DNA of 64,000 nucleotides from Synechococcus sp. C9. Lineage in GTDB: Bacteria > Cyanobacteriota > Cyanobacteriia > Gloeomargaritales > Gloeomargaritaceae. This document shows, piece by piece, positions 61,493 through 64,000 of this stretch. The DNA is taken from contig NZ_JALAAD010000001.1 in NCBI RefSeq assembly GCF_022984075.1, positions 1,964,455 through 2,028,454 on the forward strand, written 5' to 3'. The notes beneath the pieces were generated by a model. That model saw only the letters and a list, made by a program, of their open reading frames with translations. It was not told the origin of the DNA and ran no database searches. Each line of letters starts with the position of its first letter. Positions within the stretch are counted from its first letter, which is position 1. Made by a program: the position numbers and the translations under genes.

Positions 61493-62005
61493 TTACAAGC
61501 CAAATTCAGCTTTTAATTGTTGCGTCCAGGTTTGAATCCGTTTGGCTGTCAACTCCGGTTGATTGTCCTCATCCAAAGCCAAACCCACAAACCGGTCTCC
61601 CCGCAGGGCTTTAGAAGCATTGAACTCATAGCCTTCCGTTGACCAATAGCCCACGGTTTTACCCCCCAAAGAAGTAATCATTTCCTCCAAAATGCCAATC
61701 GCATCCTGAAAATTGTCCGCATAACCCACCTGGTCACCGCACCCAAAATAGGCGACTTTTTTGCCACTAAAATCAATCGCCTCCAATTCATCGTAAAAGC
61801 CTTGCCAATCCCCTTGCAATTCCCCGATATTCCAAGTGGGGCAACCAATGATGATGTACTCGTATTTACGGAAATCATCCACATCGGCTTCGGCAATATC
61901 AATCACATCCACCACGGCACTGCCCCCCAAGGCTTTTTGAATCTGTTCAGCTACGGTTTGAGTATTACCCGTCTGCGTCCCAAAAAACAAACCAATCTTT
62001 GCCAT
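61493..62005 (-). CDS. isiB: Flavodoxin
   Basis: Replaces ferredoxin as an electron carrier when iron is short. The 170-residue long-chain flavodoxin begins AKIGLFFGTQTGNTQTVAEQ, where T/S-rich GTQTGNT is the FMN phosphate loop. The flavin-stacking loops are CPTWNIGELQGDWQGF and GCGDQVGYADNFQDAI, with the long-chain insertion (STEGYEFNASKAL) after them. It is the second gene of the classic isiAB iron-stress operon, 88 bases downstream of isiA. Confidence 0.96.
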   Translation of the reverse strand: MAKIGLFFGTQTGNTQTVAEQIQKALGGSAVVDVIDIAEADVDDFRKYEYIIIGCPTWNIGELQGDWQGFYDELEAIDFSGKKVAYFGCGDQVGYADNFQDAIGILEEMITSLGGKTVGYWSTEGYEFNASKALRGDRFVGLALDEDNQPELTAKRIQTWTQQLKAEFGL

Positions 62006-62093
62006 AATTGCGCCTCAAAAAACATGATAAAGTCCTCCTCTCTTGGCAATGGATATTTATTTTTCTGGACAGATTGCTTCTCGATGCATTGAC

Positions 62094-63122
62094 TCACACT
62101 TGCATGGAATTTAAGGCTCGTTCCACCCGCCGAAAATCAAACCCCAATGCCCGTAAAGCGTGCCACAAATGACCTTGTAAAAAGAAAAAGGCTAGGAAAA
62201 AATGGGCATTTGCTAACCATGACCGGGATGTATAGGTACCGTAGGGCAATTTCACCGTGTCGGCAAAATAGGGCGTAATCCCCAATTTGACCTCTAAAAC
62301 CGAACCATAAAATTCCGGCGGATAGGCAAACGTATTCACCGCACAAAAATAGGCGGCGACGAACCCCGCTAACGCAATGCCCCCAAGGGAATAGGACAAA
62401 ATCGCTTCGCCGGAGAATAACAAAACCCTTCTTGCCCAGTTCAATGGCGGCACTAAAATATGCCAAATTCCCCCGGCAATTAACAGAATGCCGACAAAAA
62501 TATGCCCCCCCACTAAATCCTCTAAATTATCCAAGCTGGCGAAGTGGGTTTGATAGCCATAAATGACCAGGGGATTGAGCGTCGGTTGGGTCACCAAACG
62601 CACGGTTTGGGTAGCGGCATCGTACAAACCACCCCACCAGCAGGCTTTTGCTACTAAGAGTAATGCCCCCATGCCCAAAAATAATAAATGATGCCCCAAA
62701 ATGATGCCCAATTGTTGCGGATTCTCCCACTCAAAATGGAAGCGTTTGGCAAACCCGGTGGCATTTTTCAAGTCCTCCGGGGCTTTGAACGTGTGAAACA
62801 AGGCGCCTGCCCCCAGCACCGCCGAAGAAATCAGATGCACCGCCCCGACCACAAAGTAGGGATAGGTATCCGCAATTTGCCCGCCTTGACCAACCCCCAA
62901 CCCCAAGGTGGCGAGATGGGGCAAAAGAATCAACCCCTGTTCCCCCATTGGCTGGGCGGGATTAAAGCGAGAAATTTCAAATAAGGTAAAGGCTCCCGCC
63001 CAAAAGGTAATCAACGCCGCTTGGGCAGTATGGGCGGCAATAAATAAACCGGATTTATCAGCAAAACGGGCATTTCCCGCCCACCAGCCATAGGTCACTT
63101 CCGGCTCACCATAGGTTTGCAT
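62094..63122 (-). CDS. isiA: Iron-stress chlorophyll-binding protein IsiA (CP43')
   Basis: Forms a ring around photosystem I under iron starvation and collects or dissipates light. The 342 residues are those of a CP43-like six-helix antenna: [20 protein letters not shown] at the N terminus, [40 protein letters not shown], and [20 protein letters not shown], with repeated His that bind chlorophyll. The large lumenal loop found in true CP43 between helices 5 and 6 is absent, the mark that separates IsiA from PsbC. AAGGAG lies upstream of the ATG. A Fur-box-like palindrome is upstream at 63279. Confidence 0.95.
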   Translation of the reverse strand: MQTYGEPEVTYGWWAGNARFADKSGLFIAAHTAQAALITFWAGAFTLFEISRFNPAQPMGEQGLILLPHLATLGLGVGQGGQIADTYPYFVVGAVHLISSAVLGAGALFHTFKAPEDLKNATGFAKRFHFEWENPQQLGIILGHHLLFLGMGALLLVAKACWWGGLYDAATQTVRLVTQPTLNPLVIYGYQTHFASLDNLEDLVGGHIFVGILLIAGGIWHILVPPLNWARRVLLFSGEAILSYSLGGIALAGFVAAYFCAVNTFAYPPEFYGSVLEVKLGITPYFADTVKLPYGTYTSRSWLANAHFFLAFFFLQGHLWHALRALGFDFRRVERALNSMQV

Positions 63123-63278
63123 CGCAGGTACTCCTTAGCCAAACAACAGGTCAATAACAACCGGGTTAGAGGCACCCCTAAACCCTCAAGCCTAGGCATA
63201 ATCGGACTTTTCGGACTGGGTGACCTTTGGTTATTAAGATTAAATCTCAACAACAACCCAAGACCTACCCTAACACAG

Positions 63279-63301
63279 TTAATGAGAATTTAAGTCATTA
63301 A
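63279..63301 (-). promoter_or_regulatory. Possible Fur box upstream of isiA
   Basis: TTAATGA at 63279-63285 and TCATTAA at 63295-63301 form a perfect inverted repeat around AT-rich centre sequence (GAATTTAAG). It is 157-179 bases upstream of the isiA start; the isiAB promoter of Synechocystis is known to have a long leader and Fur control. Similarity to the Fur consensus is moderate. Confidence 0.45.
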
Positions 63302-63345
63302 TTTCGTTAAGTAATGTGAAGATTATGGTGAGCGGGGGATGGGAT

Positions 63346-64000
63346 TCACGCACAGTCCGCCTGGGCTTTTGCCAGAGCCGTTCGCACCTGGGCAAATCCG
63401 GTTCCCCCCAGACTATTGCGCCGAGCCACCACCTCCTGCGGGGTAATCGCCTGGTAAATATCCTCAGCAAATTGGGGGTGAAATCCTTGCCATTCCGCCA
63501 GGGTTAAATCCTTGAGTAAACGCCCGGAATTCACGCAAAATTTTACGATTTGCCCGGTGATTTGATAGGCGGAACGGAAGGGCACGCCCTTGGTAGTTAA
63601 ATAATCAGCCACATCCGTTGCGTTGCTTAAATCCGACTCCACCGCTTGCGCCAGCCGCTGCTTTTGAAAAACGATTCCCTCCTGCCAGACAATGGTCATA
63701 GCGGCTAAACAGGTTTTGAGGGTTTTTACCGTATCAAATACTGCTTCTTTGTCCTCTTGCAGGTCTTTATTGTACGCCAAGGGCAAGCCTTTTAGAATCA
63801 CCAATAGGGCTTGTAAATGCCCAAAAACCCGCCCGGTTTTCCCCCGCACCAATTCCGGCACATCGGGATTTTTTTTCTGGGGCATCATGCTGGAGCCGGT
63901 GGCGCAACTGTCCCGCCATTGGATAAAACCAAATTCCTGGGAAGACCAGAGAATTAACTCTTCAGACATCCGGCTTAAATGCACCAAAATTAAACTTGCC
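63346..64000 (-). CDS. argH: Argininosuccinate lyase, N-terminal part beyond the window edge
   Basis: Last step of arginine synthesis, splitting argininosuccinate into arginine and fumarate. Visible are 217 residues of the C-terminal part: [20 protein letters not shown], the superfamily signature ([11 protein letters not shown]) with the catalytic Ser loop, then [20 protein letters not shown] and a helical tail with [20 protein letters not shown]. The frame is open to position 64000. Fumarase at 48415 is a distant member of the same superfamily. Confidence 0.95.
   Translation of the reverse strand, partial: ASLILVHLSRMSEELILWSSQEFGFIQWRDSCATGSSMMPQKKNPDVPELVRGKTGRVFGHLQALLVILKGLPLAYNKDLQEDKEAVFDTVKTLKTCLAAMTIVWQEGIVFQKQRLAQAVESDLSNATDVADYLTTKGVPFRSAYQITGQIVKFCVNSGRLLKDLTLAEWQGFHPQFAEDIYQAITPQEVVARRNSLGGTGFAQVRTALAKAQADCA

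Noticed and set aside
1-64000. CRISPR array
   Set aside because: The repeats found are dispersed, inverted-ended and irregularly spaced; no regularly spaced direct repeats with unique spacers were seen.

Overview
The window is chromosomal DNA from a cyanobacterium, most likely unicellular. The evidence is gene content: ndhB, isiA/isiB, futA/idiA, a GUN4-domain protein, a Tab2/Atab2 protein, the zeta-carotene isomerase Z-ISO, a DUF98-type chorismate lyase, the cyanobacterial short Hfq, and the lineage-typical families DUF3155, DUF3143, DUF29 and HAS-barrel. Genes are dense, short intergenic gaps and 1-4 base start/stop overlaps are common, and housekeeping genes are G+C-rich. I cannot fix the genus.

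Layout. 1-9 kb: leuA (cut by the left edge), an AT-rich membrane protein carrying a dispersed-repeat insertion in frame, an LpxB-related protein, a YlqF/RbgA GTPase, infB (reading frame broken in its proline-rich linker) and a HAS-barrel protein. 9-16.5 kb: a zinc-ribbon membrane protein, cobH, a CheY-like regulator, DoxX, then a promoter-led three-gene cassette with two different BrxC/BrxD-like P-loop ATPases (13236-16477), the best candidate for an undescribed system. 16.6-20.4 kb: a VOC protein and an ispG-ctp-Z-ISO run. 20.4-23.4 kb: an AT-rich island holding a BglII-like restriction-modification system in which the methylase is intact but the nuclease gene is split by an IS4-like element (inverted ends, 11-bp target duplication) and also has an amber codon at its predicted catalytic Gln. 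23.4-35.3 kb: gltX, futA, glgP, tab2, phoU, panB, chorismate lyase, a TerB-like protein, a serine-hydrolase/NodB-deacetylase fusion and pyrE.

35.3-38 kb is a graveyard of mobile DNA around tRNA-Lys(UUU) and a DUF29 gene: compound repeats, an IS605-type end, a 262-bp inverted-repeat element and an IS630-type half transposase. 38-48 kb: DUF3143, ndhB, a beheaded toxin gene before a DUF2283 gene, DUF3155, a kinase-like protein, ispD, a peptide-type permease, and a cobalamin riboswitch upstream of cbiX and a flavin reductase. 48.4-64 kb: fumC, glcF, hfq, a SPOR-like protein, lnt, a sterol desaturase/SDR fusion, tandem QueD, GUN4, accC, phr, fabZ, isiB, isiA and argH (cut by the right edge).

The most pervasive non-coding signal is a network of small inverted-repeat elements (about 110-170 bp). 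Two classes share a G+C-rich core but have different terminal repeats (TATAGCAATCCTA, or AGGGCACCTCTAT), and a third class is 118 bp long. They fill most gaps over 100 bp, nest in one another, and in one case have become part of a protein. Pathway themes are isoprenoid/carotenoid synthesis (ispG, ispD, Z-ISO, prenyl-reductase-like), corrinoid synthesis (cobH, cbiX), iron stress (futA, isiAB) and lipid synthesis (accC, fabZ, lnt).
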